From the NCBI GenBank assembly GCA_963377175.1, contig CAUJNA010000504.1, forward strand, positions 150,160 through 214,159: a stretch of 64,000 bases of DNA. Reading direction: 5' to 3'. The stretch is from Effrenium voratum. Lineage: Eukaryota; Sar; Dinophyceae; Suessiales; Symbiodiniaceae. The translations under genes and the position numbers were made by a program. Position 1 is the stretch's first letter, and each line of letters starts with the position of its first letter. Positions 1 through 9,719 of the stretch are shown one piece after another. The notes under the pieces were generated by a model, which worked only from the letters and a program-made list of their open reading frames with translations, was not told where the DNA came from and searched no databases.

Positions 1-3000
1 GTGTCCGGCTGAGACCCCATGGCCAAATCATAGCGTGTTGTTTATGTTGCGTTTCTCTTGGGTGGTGGCGCATCACATGTTTTGGCCACTTTTGTGCGGT
101 GAGGTTTCGGACGCAGAAGGGACCCGGAATCAAGCATCCATCCTGAGGTCCACCAGCACACTTGTTTGGGCATCTTCGACCAGCTGCTTGGGCGCCACCA
201 GTGCGTGTTCGCTCAAGAGCCCCCCCAATTGCATGTCCAGAATCCAGATCCAAGCCATGTTGGGGTCCGGGACCGGTATCAGGCGTCCTGCTCCATGCCC
301 CGAACCTGTTTGCAACCGAGCTTTTCCAGGGGCTGCATGCTTGCAAAATCAACAGATCTGGTGCACCAGGGGTTGGGTTGGATATTTTCTTTCTGATTTG
401 CCAAGCACTGCAGGCCTGGCTCACCAATTTGCAACCCGGTTTTTGGGGGCGCAGTCCCCAGATACCATTGAGGTTGAGAAGGTCGAGGCTGAGGAAGAAG
501 TCAACGATGCAGATGGAGAGGCTGTGATTGTGCCGGGCGCTGAGGCGTTGCCGCTGTTGGATGCCACAGAAGAAATCCCATGGCTAGTGGATGGGGAATG
601 GGCCGGGAGAACACGGCTTGCTGTCGTGGTATTCCTTGACCCCAGTCTTGGCACATCCTCGTGACAAACCCATCTCAAGGAGTCATGTGATTCGTAATTA
701 GTTCAAGAAGAGAGCCCTGGTTTGATACTTGCACCGCAAAAAGTCGCGAGAACCAGGGGTCTTTCAGCATCCACGGCGCACAACATTCTCATGAGGACGC
801 AGGGCTCACCTGTGCGACTTCTAAATCAATGCAGAAATTTTCAGACCCAATGACTGCACTCACCTCTCAGAGAACGGAGCAATGTAGCGCATATCCAATG
901 GCATTTGTTGGCGGAATGACTCTACTTGGAAAGGCTGAAGGAGAGATTCGGTGTGTCTGACGACAACTACTATTTTAACAATGATTGTCAGAGCCCCTGT
1001 TTGTCGCACAAAGTTCGAAGCATTAGCGCGAAGATGGGAACTGATTGACTTGCCTTTGAGCCTCTGGCATGAGGATTGGCGGCAGGAGCTCTTCCGGCAA
1101 GATCCCTGCAGGCAACAAGAACCCTGCCGAAAACTTGCCCAAAGAGGACCTGGGTGAAAAGACACTCCCCTGGCAAGCAGCTGGTTTGAAGAGCCTCGGG
1201 CAATGCCAGCAACACAACGGAGACTTACGAGCTGATCATAAGGAGGGTGCACAGGTGAGGGTAAGCTGAACTTTGGAGGATAGGAAAAGCATCATTATAG
1301 AGGGGCGGGGCAGGTCAGTCTCTGAACCCTGCAAAGAGGCCATACGTACAACCTGCAACGTCAGGCTCCATTTTGCTCGGCGCAAAGTGAAGCGCTAGTC
1401 AAGAGTATGATGTTTGGCGTCATTAGATGATTCCCGTCCCAACTACTTGCTTCGTGATATTTGCCAGAATATCTATACTTAGATAATTACGATGCGTAAA
1501 CCTCACTAATATGGATTCCTCCATGATGCCATGCATCCTGTTGCTATAGAGCAGGTGCACGTGTCCCAAAACAACCCTTCTTGTTTCGTTCCTGTTTGCC
1601 CACGAATCGTATGGTTTCCTTAATTCAGATTGCGCAGGAGTAGGGTGGAACCCCCAAATCCTGCCTTCGAAGACAGTGTCAGCTCTTCTAGCCTCCCGCT
1701 GAAAATCCAAATTGCGGGGATTTCTTTGGGAGGCATGACAAACAATACGTTTCAATACGTCATTGAATTTCCGAAATGCAACAGTACGTGTTCTCCAATG
1801 CCGATTGTTGGGAGTTCGTTGGAATGTCAACTTTTCGATTGGAGTGTGCAAGTGTGTGCCCCAGAAGGATCCGGAGCCCTACTGGTGCTCCGCCTTCAAC
1901 CAGGCACGGGGATATGAAACAAGCGTGGAATCAGAGCGAGCTATTTTTTGTTCAGAATTTTGAAACTTGGAACGGTCCACCTGGTTCTTGTGGAGGTGCC
2001 TCACTTTGCGTGCCTGCACCTTCTTGAAAACCGCACGTTTGAGCTGCTGGAGGGGCACTGCAACTGTTCAGAACGCCGAACGCCCTGGCCAGGAACTTGG
2101 CCATGGTGCTTTTCATGGGAGCCCGGGACGTGGTTTGTGCAAACTTGAACATGAAGGGGTCATGACCATTCATGAATATCCCCACAAAGAGTAAGCCCGT
2201 AGCTCTTTTGAACATGGCACACCCAGCAAACTGTTTTGGCGCTGTTTTCTGGTAAGATCCTACCGTTGGCTGGACAAACATCCATGTCAAATATGCGGCT
2301 TATTTTGTAAACGTTTTGCTGCATAGGGCGAAGGGCTTGCTCAAGACAGCCGTGCATAGTGACCTGGATTTCATGAGTTTGGAGTCCACAGCTTACGCGC
2401 GGTTTGACAGGTGCGCCAGATCTGGCTATGCCCTTTGACCCCGTCACAGCTGCGGATCCGCGCGCAGATGCGGCTGGGGCACTTGGGGGATGCGCCTGAG
2501 CGAGTCCTGGAGCAGCTCAAGGCCGGGTTTGCGCGGTCCGAGTTCAGGGGGTTGATTCGAATTTGGCTTCGGGCCGGCAAGTGGGTCATGAACTCGTGGA
2601 TTTTCTGTGTTTCTTGCCCTGGAAAGAAGCCAAGCTTGCAATGCATCGCTTCCTTTGGCATGCCTCATATCTGCCTGGAGCTCGCATGTGCGGCTGGCTT
2701 TGCCCCTCAGGAAGCCCGGCTTTTGCAAGTGCTCGCCCGCAGCGCGCCATTCTTCGAGCTGGCGCTGTCTCATATGGCAGCCCGGCGGGCAGAAGTGTCC
2801 GTATCGGCTGGAAAGGAAGGATTGTAACTGGGGCTAGGGGAGCATCAGAAATTTAAGGCGGCAATTTTCATGAGGGGACAGCAGCAGCGTCGGCGAATAG
2901 AAAGCTGGAGTCTCTACGACTTGGCTTGTTGAGATACAAGCAAGGATATCCCAACTGGTGTGCCTTATCCGAACCCAAATTCTGCTTCAGCGAATCCAGA

Positions 3001-3690
3001 AGGGCAATGCGCGCAGCTTCAGAAGCAATCAATGGTTTTGATCAATGAATATCCGAATGGTTGATCGTCCCAACTGCACCTCACAGTACTGTGTCCGTTA
3101 TTGCATTCCTTAGTTTAGCATGTTTAGCGATTTTATGTTGAGTGACGCTTTTGTGAAGGTTGTGCTGCTTTGCGCAATGGAGGCGCTGCTGGGCCCAGCA
3201 ACTCTTGCAACCTGAGTGATCACTTTGTTCGAGTGACGTTTTCTTTTGAAGAGCGTCTTAGGAAAGGCTGCTGGCGAAGGATGCACCATCACGGCCGTCT
3301 CGCTCGCAGCGGTCGACGCCTAGTGACGGTGCTTTGCTGCAAGTTTAGGCGATCTCGAGGGGCAGAGTTGTTTGCGTCGTTCTTGGGCCTTCATGGGAAA
3401 GAGGTTCGTGGAAACCAGGTACTTCAAAATGGCATCAGTCCAGGCATTGCTTTGTTCAGGCTGCCTTCATCAGAAGGCTGTGCCGAAGATGCCATTTACA
3501 GGCCGGCGATGTTGCCTGGTGGTTTCGGTCTTCTTACAGTACCCCTTCGCCTTTTTGACCCGAGAAACAAGAGGTGCATGCTACAGTTGAATGTTGCCAG
3601 GCCCAAAGTTGCGCCCTGTTTCAGGGATATAGCATACACATGGCGGGCAAAATTACTTTCCCAAATGCCCCTTTTGGGCCGCGTGTCCTT
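1..3690. other. Stretch without a confident gene
   Basis: I see no recognisable domain here. A few frames look mildly coding. One is an acidic stretch near 460-600 on the plus strand (rich in E, V and D). Another is a plus-strand frame at 2411-2827 of 138 codons, and a third is a hydrophilic plus frame at 1069-1269. None has a family signature, a clear start or paired splice sites. A 247-codon plus frame at 3170-3913 runs into the dispersed repeats after 3690 and is probably fortuitous. Intergenic or intronic sequence with undetected small exons is the safest reading. Confidence 0.5.
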
Positions 3691-3721
3691 TTCTGCACCG
3701 TCAATGAACATGGATGGCCGA

Positions 3722-3792
3722 TGCGATTCGGCTCGATTTGATTTTTCGATTCGACTAGGGCCGAAGCGATTCGACCGATCCGATTCGACCAG
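3722..3792. repeat. GATTCG-rich dispersed repeat
   Basis: The hexamer GATTCG and variants (CGATTCGA, GATTTG) recur every 8-15 bases. A matching block in opposite orientation lies at 9645-9690. Both blocks adjoin the same ATGGATGGCCG-type sequence (3711-3722 here, reverse complement near 9700-9715). They therefore look like homologous, oppositely oriented edges of one composite repeat and not like independent low-complexity DNA. Confidence 0.5.
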
Positions 3793-3849
3793 CTTGCAAG
3801 GCTCCGGGGGCACAAATGATGGAAGTCTCCAGAAACAGCGTGCTCCCAG

Positions 3850-4019
3850 ATGCGTTTTCCCGGCTCCGAAAAATGTATCTAGACGAGCGGTGGAGTCTCA
3901 AGGCAGCTCCTAGAAGGAGCATGCTCCCAGATGCGTTTTCCCGGCTCCGAAAAATGCATTTGGACAATCCGTGGGTTCTCGAGGCAGCTCCTAGAAGGAG
4001 CATGCTCCCAGATGCGTTT
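3850..4019 (+). repeat. 81-bp tandem repeat with palindromic core, cut by the gap
   Basis: ATGCGTTTTCCCGG starts at 3850 and 3931, and the same block restarts at 4012, giving a period of 81 bases. The third copy is truncated by the N run. Each copy has an imperfect hairpin (ATGCGTTTT, a CCGG-containing spacer, then AAAATGCAT or similar) followed by a CTCGAGGCAGCTCC-type tail and GGAGCATGCTCC, itself a perfect 12-base palindrome. Further single copies of the core lie at 4306, 4417 and 9599. Confidence 0.7.
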
Positions 4020-4119
4020 NNNNNNNNNNNNNNNNNNNNNNNNNNNNNNNNNNNNNNNNNNNNNNNNNNNNNNNNNNNNNNNNNNNNNNNNNNNNNNNNN
4101 NNNNNNNNNNNNNNNNNNN
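4020..4119. other. Assembly gap, 100 N
   Basis: Exactly 100 unknown bases. This is the conventional placeholder for a scaffold gap of unknown size. The gap sits between the 81-bp repeat and a GTA/TAG microsatellite, so collapse of repeats during assembly is the likely cause. Reading frames crossing it are meaningless. Confidence 0.95.
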
Positions 4120-4224
4120 GTAGTAGTAGTAGGACTGATAGTAGTAGTTGTCGTAGCATTTGTGGTAGTAGTGGTCGTAGCAGTGGTAGTAGTAGTGGTA
4201 GTAGTAGTAGTACAAGAAGTAGTG

Positions 4225-4261
<37 letters not shown>

Positions 4262-4288
4262 CAGTAGTAGTAATAGTATTAGTAGCTC
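4120..4288 (+). repeat. (TAG/GTA)n microsatellite
   Basis: Trinucleotide repeat TAG/GTA/AGT, degenerate in its first 100 bases (GGT, CGT and TTG variants) and pure from about 4215 to 4260. It gives spurious poly-Ser, poly-Val and poly-Leu frames. The same trinucleotide appears near 4480-4570 and, as the complementary orientation in a shorter tract, around 9525-9555. Each time it lies next to the palindromic module. Confidence 0.85.
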
Positions 4289-4303
4289 GCCCGGAAACAC
4301 GCC

Positions 4304-4447
4304 AGATGCGGTTTTTAAGCCCGGCAAAACGCATTTACACGTCCTGCTCCTTCCGTTCCTATGCTCGTTTCCGGAGTTGGCCCCGGACCATGGTTTTCGG
4401 CAAGAATGAAAGCTAGATGCGTTTTTTCGGCCCGGCAAAACGCATTT
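4304..4447 (+). repeat. Two palindromic ATGCGTTTT/AAAACGCAT modules
   Basis: At 4417-4445 the 9-base arms ATGCGTTTT and AAAACGCAT are perfect inverted complements around an 11-base GC-rich spacer containing CGGCCCGGC. At 4306-4334 a near copy has one extra G in the left arm and the same right arm. The two lie about 111 bases apart and each is followed by a T-A-GAC/CAC-CTCGTGCTG-like tail. These are structured dispersed mini-repeats between two TAG microsatellites. Confidence 0.65.
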
Positions 4448-4479
4448 AGACCTCGTGCTGTTTTCGTGCTGGCAGTCGT

Positions 4480-4525
<46 letters not shown>

Positions 4526-4526
4526 C

Positions 4527-4565
<39 letters not shown>

Positions 4566-4572
4566 TGCAGAA
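4480..4572 (+). repeat. (TAG)n microsatellite
   Basis: Nearly pure TAG repeat of about 30 units with one CAG interruption, ending in degenerate AGT/TGC units near 4572. It produces a spurious poly-Ser frame. Confidence 0.9.
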
Positions 4573-4627
4573 GTAGTACTAGAAGTGGCAGGCGTAGTCG
4601 CTATAGTAGTCTAGTAGTACTAGTACC

Positions 4628-4702
4628 CAGACGCTCCCAACTCATGTTTCGGGCCCTCGGGCCCTCGCGGGCCCTCACGGGCCCTCGGGCTGGTTGGGGG
4701 GT
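4628..4702 (+). repeat. GGGCCC block, member of the 7.2/9.1 kb repeat family
   Basis: The block starts with AGACGCTCCCAACTCATGTT and continues with four GGGCCCTC(G/A)-type units, ending GGGCTGGTT. The same order occurs at 9078-9155 and, in reverse complement, at 7205-7284. This copy follows directly on the TAG microsatellite, and there is no 11-bp array after it. Confidence 0.75.
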
Positions 4703-5253
4703 GGGGGACTAAGGCTCGTGGCAACATAGCGCAGATTGGAGAAAGCAAATAGATAGTCTAGATACCGGACACTCAATCTGAACTTAGTAATTATCTACTG
4801 TTTCGTTTACTAGGAAGAGATAAAGACAGATAAACATAACAAATAATAAAAGATCAAACAAGTAGATAAGACAATAAATAGAAAACAAGATAACAACACA
4901 CAGTTAAAACAGCAGAATTGATGTAAATAACTTGCAAAGAGCTTGCCCTTCAGCAGAAGAAACGTTGCAGCCGGGTGAATCAAAAAATGCAACTTTCGAG
5001 CTGGAATTGTGGAAGTGTCAAGCACTGTTGTCTCGCTACAGCGTTACAAGAGCCCCCGTTACATACCTCCGTACCAAGGTTCGCGCCGCGTCGGGCTTTG
5101 CATGCCCCTTAAAAACCATAGCCATGTATAATCATAACCCGAACAATGGCATCATCCTGGCGCAATACAATGTGGACCTGGTACAATAAAATGCGCGTCT
5201 GAGAACCCACAAGCATAATAAAAATAACGGGGAAGGCCTGGCTTTGCAAAGAA
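4703..5253. other. AT-rich unassigned spacer
   Basis: An A-rich plus strand at about 4790-4925, then ordinary sequence with no gene-like frame beyond short ones (for example 85 codons at 4932-5189 without features). I see nothing further. Confidence 0.5.
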
Positions 5254-6122
5254 GAGGTTTGGAGGGGCCGCGTTTTCCATTTAGTTTGGGCTGATGGTTC
5301 TAGCTTCATTTAACCCGCTTTTCCATCTAGTTTGGGTTGGTGGTTTGGAGGGCCGGTTTTGCATTCGTTTGGGTTGCTGGTTTGGAGGGGGCAATTATTT
5401 CATTTAGTTTGGGTTGGTAGTTTGGAGGGGCCCGCTGTTTTCATTTGGTTTGGGTTGCTGGTTTGGAGGGGCCGCTTGTTTCATTTAGTTTTGGGTTGTT
5501 TGTGTGGAGGGGCCGCTTGTTCTATTTACTTTTGCTTGGTGGTTCTAGTTTCACTTAATTGTCGTTGGTGGTTTGGTCGGAGGGGTCCGCTTTTCCATTT
5601 GCTGGTTTGGAGAGGCCGTTTTTGACATTGTGTTTGGGTTGGTAGTTAGGAGGCCATCTAGTTTGGGTTGCTGGTTTGGAGTTTGGAGGGGCCGTTTGTT
5701 TCATTTAGTTTGGGTTGGTAGTTTGGAGGGGCCGCTTTTTTAATTTAGTTTGGGTTGCTGGTTTGGAGGGGCCGCTTGTTTCATTTAGTTTCGTTTGGTT
5801 GCGTGGAGGGGCCGTTTTTTCTATTTGGTTTGGGTTGGTAGTTTGGAGGGGGCCGTTTTTCCATTGGTTTGGGTTGCTGGCTTGGTTGGGTTGGTTGTGT
5901 GGAGGGGCATTTTTTTCCAATTAGTTTGGGTTGATAGTTCTAGTTTTATTTAATTTGTGTTGGTGGTTTGGAGGGGCCGGTTTTCTATTAGGCTTGGTTG
6001 CTGGTTTGGAGGGGCCGCTTGTTTCATTGAGTTTGGGTTGGTTGTTTGGAGGGGCCGCTTGTTTCATTTAGTTTTTGTTGGTTGTTTGGAGGGGCCGCTT
6101 GTTTCATTTAGTTTGGGTTGGT
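5254..6122 (+). repeat. 40-bp GT-rich minisatellite, about 20 copies
   Basis: The unit is about 40 bases. It contains GTTTGGAGGGGCCGCTTG, then TTTCATTTAG, then TTTGGGTTGGT(A/T). Some 20 diverged copies with small indels run head to tail. The plus strand is very poor in C and A, a strong strand asymmetry. There are no unique spacers, so this is not a CRISPR-type array. Spurious Trp/Gly/Leu-rich frames (5332-5625, 5715-5924) come from it. Confidence 0.85.
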
Positions 6123-6329
6123 AGAAGCTACGCAAGCTGGGTCGCTCAATTCATGCTTCTTTACTTGCGAATTTTGCAGGGCCCCTCGAATCTGAGTTCC
6201 TGGGCTGGGGAGATTGAAAGACCGACAAAAAGGTCAAAAACCCGGGTTGTGAAATCCTAGTTCCTGATTTGGGGAGACCAACAAAGTTCAAAACGCTGAA
6301 AACCCCGGGTCCCCTAAAGTGATGTGATG

Positions 6330-6735
6330 TGTCTTTACTTGGGGAGTTCAAAATCCCGGGTCCCGAAAGTGATGTTCCGCCGGGTGTTTCTTTACTTGGG
6401 GAGTTCAAAATCCCGGGTCCCGAAAGTGATGTTCCGCCAGGTGTTTCTTTACTTGGGGAGTTCAAAATCCCGGGTCCCGAAAGTGATGTTCTTTACTTGG
6501 GGAGTTCAAAAAGTTCAAACCCCAAAGTGATGTTTCTTTACTTGGGGAATTCAAAAAGTTCAAAATCCTGGTTCCCCAACGTGATGTTTCTGCACTTGGG
6601 GAATTCAAACAAATCAATATCCTGGGTCCCCAACGTGATGTTTCTGTATACTTGGAGAGTTCAAACAATTCAAAAATTCAAAATCCCGGGTCCCAAAAGT
6701 GATGTTTCTTTACACGGGGAGTTCAAACAGTTCAA
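6330..6735 (+). repeat. 43-62 bp minisatellite, about 8 copies
   Basis: The unit is anchored by TTTACTTGGGGAGTTCAAAA, followed by a TCCCGGGTCCC(G/C)AAAGTGATGTT-type segment. Anchors lie near 6340, 6398, 6454, 6497, 6541, 6595, 6651 and 6713, so unit length varies because sub-segments are lost. Copies diverge towards the right-hand end. The spurious frame at 6324-6530 is a threefold peptide repeat of this unit. Confidence 0.8.
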
Positions 6736-6789
6736 ATGCCGTTTTTTTGCGCAGTTGGAGGGCCTGTCGCTGGCCTGCTTGGTTGGGGT

Positions 6790-7484
6790 TTCCTAGGGAG
6801 GGTCCGGGGCCCTCCCTCCTGAAAGGACCCGCCTGTTTGTCGGATACGGGGCCTTGTGGGCCCGTAGTGCAAGCCGGACGGGATCAATGGATCGCTGATC
6901 GACCAAAATGGCCTCGAATCACACCTCCCCTATCCGACGGCTATCCGACGGTTATCCGACGGCTATCCGACGGCTATCCGACGGTTATCCGACGGTTATC
7001 CGACGCTATCCGACGGTATCCGACGCCGGGCCCTCGTAGACCCTCAGTTTTGGGGGCCCCGGCCCAATTATCCGACGGTTATCCGACGGCTATCCGACGG
7101 CCATCCGACGGCCATCCGACGGCTATCCGACGGACCATCCGACGGTTATCCGACGGTTATCCGATGGTAATCCGAAGCTTGTTTGCAGCCCAAGGCCCCC
7201 AACAAAAAACCAGCCCGAAACCTCCTACGACCGCGAGGGCCCGCGAGGGCCCAAGGGCCCGAAACATGAGTTGGGAGCGTCTGGGAAACTCTATTTTGTT
7301 TGTTGTGTGTGGCTGCCATGCTTTTTGTGCAGTTGGATTTTTTCTAGGCCTGTCACTGGCCTGCTTGGTCGGGCTGCTGATTCTCTTGAAGTGGGATGTT
7401 TGTAGTAGGGCTGTGTGGATGTCGCTTTCTTGGCGCAGTTGCTTTTCTTCAGGGCCTGTCGCTGGCCTGCTTGGTCCGGCTGTG
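6790..7484 (+). repeat. Left arm of large inverted repeat
   Basis: Read against the reverse complement of 8872-9512, the order is the same. It runs CTAGGGAGGGTCCGGGGCCC, CCTGTTTGTCGGATAC, the CCAAAATGGCCTCGAATCAC block, TATCCGACGG units, a GGGCCC(T)CGTAGAC block, more TATCCGACGG units, GTAATCCGAAGCTTGTTTGC, the GCGAGGGCCC block, GAAACATGAGTTGGGAGCGT, and finally about 200 bases of satellite. Identity by eye is roughly 90 percent, and similarity stops near 7484. The 411-codon plus frame at 6699-7934 arises from it and is not a gene. Confidence 0.8.
6930..7172 (+). repeat. 11-bp TATCCGACGG(T/C) array, left
   Basis: Eleven-base units TATCCGACGG plus C or T, about 8 copies before 7025 and about 10 copies after 7067. 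The array is split by a non-repeat block of about 40 bases (CCGGGCCCTCGTAGACCCTC and onward). The mirror array at 9192-9366 is split by the same block, so the interruption pre-dates the inversion or duplication. Confidence 0.85.
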
Positions 7485-7515
7485 GCCTGCATGGCCCGCC
7501 TGATGACCCGCATGT

Positions 7516-7550
7516 CCTGCCCACCGCCCACCGCCCACCGCCCACCACCC
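7516..7550 (+). repeat. CCCACCG short tandem repeat
   Basis: Four to five copies of a 7-base CCCACCG unit lie just past the point where the left arm stops matching the right arm. It marks the junction between inverted arm and central satellite. Confidence 0.7.
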
Positions 7551-7639
7551 TGCGTGAGGCAACAGCTCTTCGCAAGCAAGATTGCCAACAACATCTGCAG
7601 AAAACAGGCAGGCAAAGACAACAACCAAATTAGAAACCA

Positions 7640-9065
7640 GAAAAAAAGCACTTTGCGAAAAGCAGCAGCCCAACCAAGCAGGCCAGCAACAGACCCTGAA
7701 CAAAAAAGCGGCAGCCGCGGACAACAAGCAATTAGCAACTCTTACTTAAAAAATCAAAAAAACTTTACGAAAAACAGCAGACCAGGCGCTTCAGTGACAG
7801 GCCCTGAACAAAATCCAACTGCGCAACAACAAAAAATGGCAGCCACACACAACAAACAAAGCAGCAGCTGTACTAAAAAAGACAAGACCGCGAAAAGCAG
7901 CAGCCCGACCAAGCAGGCCAGCGACAGGCCCTGAAACAAAAACAACTGCACCAAAAAAGCGGCATCCACACACAAAAAGCAAATTAGAAGTCCTACTACA
8001 AAAATCCAACTTCACGAAAATTAGCAGCCTGACTAAGCAGGCCAGTGACAGCATGCACAAAAAGCATGGCAGCCACGCACAACAAGCAAATTGGAAGCTC
8101 TACTAAATAAATCCAACTTCACGAAAAGCAGCAGCCCAAGCAAGCAGGCCAGTGACAGGCCCTGAGCAAAAATCCAACTGCACAAAAAACATGGCAGCCA
8201 CACACAACAAGCAAATTAGAAGCTTTACTAAACAAATCCAACTTCACGAAAAGCGACGAAAAGCAGCAGCCCGACCAAGCAAGCCAGTGACAGGCCCCTA
8301 TAAAAACAACAACTACACAAAAAAGAACGCGGCAGGCACACGCAACAAGCAAACTAGAAGCTCTCGGGAAAAATCCCACTTCACAAAAAGCAGCAGGCCG
8401 ACCAGGCAGGCAAGTGACAGGCCCTGAACAAAATCCAACTGCACCAAAAAAGTGGCATTCAAACACAACAAGCAAATTCGAAGCCCTACAACAAATACCA
8501 CTTCGCTAAAATCACCAGCCCGACCGAGCAGGCCAGTGACAGGCCCTGAAACAAATCCAACTTCACCAAAAAACGGCAGCCACAGACAGCAAGCAAAAAA
8601 CAATAATCTCTATACTGAAAAACATCACAAAAAGCAGCAGGCCGACCAAGCAGGCCAGTGACAGGCCCTGAAGAAAAACCCAACTGAGAAACAAAGCGGC
8701 AGCCACAAAGAAACCCAATGGAAACAAAACACTTCACGAAAAGCAGCAGGCAGACCAAGCAAGCCAGTGACAGGCCTTGAAAAGAACCAACTGCACAACA
8801 ACCAAAAAAAACGGCAGCCACACAGAACAAGCAAACTAGAAGCCCTTCGGAAGAATATTGCTTCACGAAAAGCAGCAGCCGGACCAAGCAGGCCAGCGAC
8901 AGGCCCTGAAGAAAAGCAACTGCGCCAAGAAAGCGACATCCACACAGCCCTACTACAAACATCCCACTTCAAGAGAATCAGCAGCCCGACCAAGCAGGCC
9001 AGTGACAGGCCTAGAAAAAATCCAACTGCACAAAAAACATGGCAGCCACACACAACAAACAAAAT
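7640..9065 (-). repeat. Satellite of about 107-135 bp, 12 copies
   Basis: The anchor GCAGGCCAGTGACAGGCCCTG occurs, with variants, near 7680, 7787, 7912, 8037, 8146, 8281, 8405, 8528, 8650, 8760, 8887 and 8995. A second anchor GGCAGCCACACACAACAAGC follows in most units. The sequence is A/C-rich on plus. On the minus strand the units are partly open and give overlapping Leu/Cys/Phe-rich frames (8119-8475, 8486-8962, 8625-9179), which I take as satellite artefacts. Two further units, in opposite orientation, sit inside the left inverted arm (7300-7484). Confidence 0.85.
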
Positions 9066-9512
9066 AGAAACTCTACTGCCAGACGCTCCCAACTCATGTT
9101 TCGGGCCCTTGGGCCCTCGCGGGCCCTCGCGGTTGTAGGAGGTTTCGGGCTGGTTTTTTGTTGGACCTTTGGGCTGCAAACAAGCTTCGGATTACCAACG
9201 GATAACCGTCGGATAACCGTCGGATGGCCGTCGGATAGCCGTCGGATAACTGTCGGATGGCCGTCGGATAGCCGTCGGATGACCGTCGGATAATTGGGCC
9301 TGGGCCCCCAAAACTGAGTGTCTACGAGGGCCCGGCGTCGGATAACCGTCGGATAACCGTCGGATAGTAATGCTAGGAGAGGTGTGATTCGAGGCCATTT
9401 TGGTTCCATCCATCCCGTCCGGATTGCACTGGGGGCCCACGAGGGCCCGGTATCCGACAAACAGGCCGGTCCCTTTCTAGGAGGGCCCCGGACCCTCCCT
9501 AGGAGGGCCCAC
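8872..9512 (-). repeat. Right arm of large inverted repeat
   Basis: Reverse-complement partner of about 6790-7484. It contains the satellite edge, the AGACGCTCCCAACTCATGTT/GGGCCC block (9078-9155), GCAAACAAGCTTCGGATTAC, the 11-bp array, CGAGGCCATTTTGGTTCCAT, the ATCCGACAAACAGGCC segment and the CCGGACCCTCCCTAGGAGGG edge. The arms are separated by about 1.4 kb of satellite, so they could form a stem-loop or reflect an inversion within a satellite array. Confidence 0.8.
9192..9366 (-). repeat. 11-bp TATCCGACGG array, right (inverted)
   Basis: About 11 copies of the reverse complement (CCGTCGGATA) from 9192 to 9297, then the GGGCCC/AAAACTGAG block, then about 3 copies at 9338-9366. Fewer copies than the left array after the block, so copy number changed after duplication. 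Confidence 0.85.
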
Positions 9513-9522
9513 GAGCCTCTGG

Positions 9523-9716
9523 GTAGTAGTAATAGAAGTACTAGCAGTAGAAGAAGCCCGCCACTCAGGCCCACACGGTGGACAACGACGGGTGTCGCAT
9601 GCGTTTTCCGGACCCGAATAAATGCATCTGTGCGTTTTGGCTGAAACCGAACCGATTCGATTCGATACCGATAGCGATTCGAAACCGGTCGCGAAAGGGG
9701 GCCGGCCATCCATGAA
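9523..9716 (-). repeat. Inverted copy of the TAG / ATGCGTTTT / GATTCG composite
   Basis: Reading leftwards to rightwards: a degenerate TAGTAGTAATAGAAG tract (9525-9555), an ATGCGTTTTCCGG palindromic core at 9599 with an AATGCAT right arm, then GATTCG units to 9690 and CCATCCATGAATG at about 9707. The module order is the reverse of 3711-4640. This supports a single composite repeat that occurs in both orientations at the two edges of the complex. Confidence 0.55.
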
Positions 9717-9719
9717 TGA

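Noticed and set aside
3755..4438. 227-codon minus frame with a poly-Leu run
   Set aside because: It reads across the N gap and the TAG microsatellite.
5254..6122. CRISPR-like appearance (regular repeats)
   Set aside because: Units are contiguous and diverged with no unique spacers of constant length, and the context is eukaryotic.
6699..7934. 411-codon plus-strand frame
   Set aside because: It runs through the inverted-repeat arm, the 11-bp array and the satellite. Its peptide is a translation of tandem DNA repeats.
9380..9410. Possible spliced-leader relict (GCCATTTTGG)
   Set aside because: The match stops after 10 bases and the segment is part of the inverted-repeat arm, with a reverse-complement copy near 6902.
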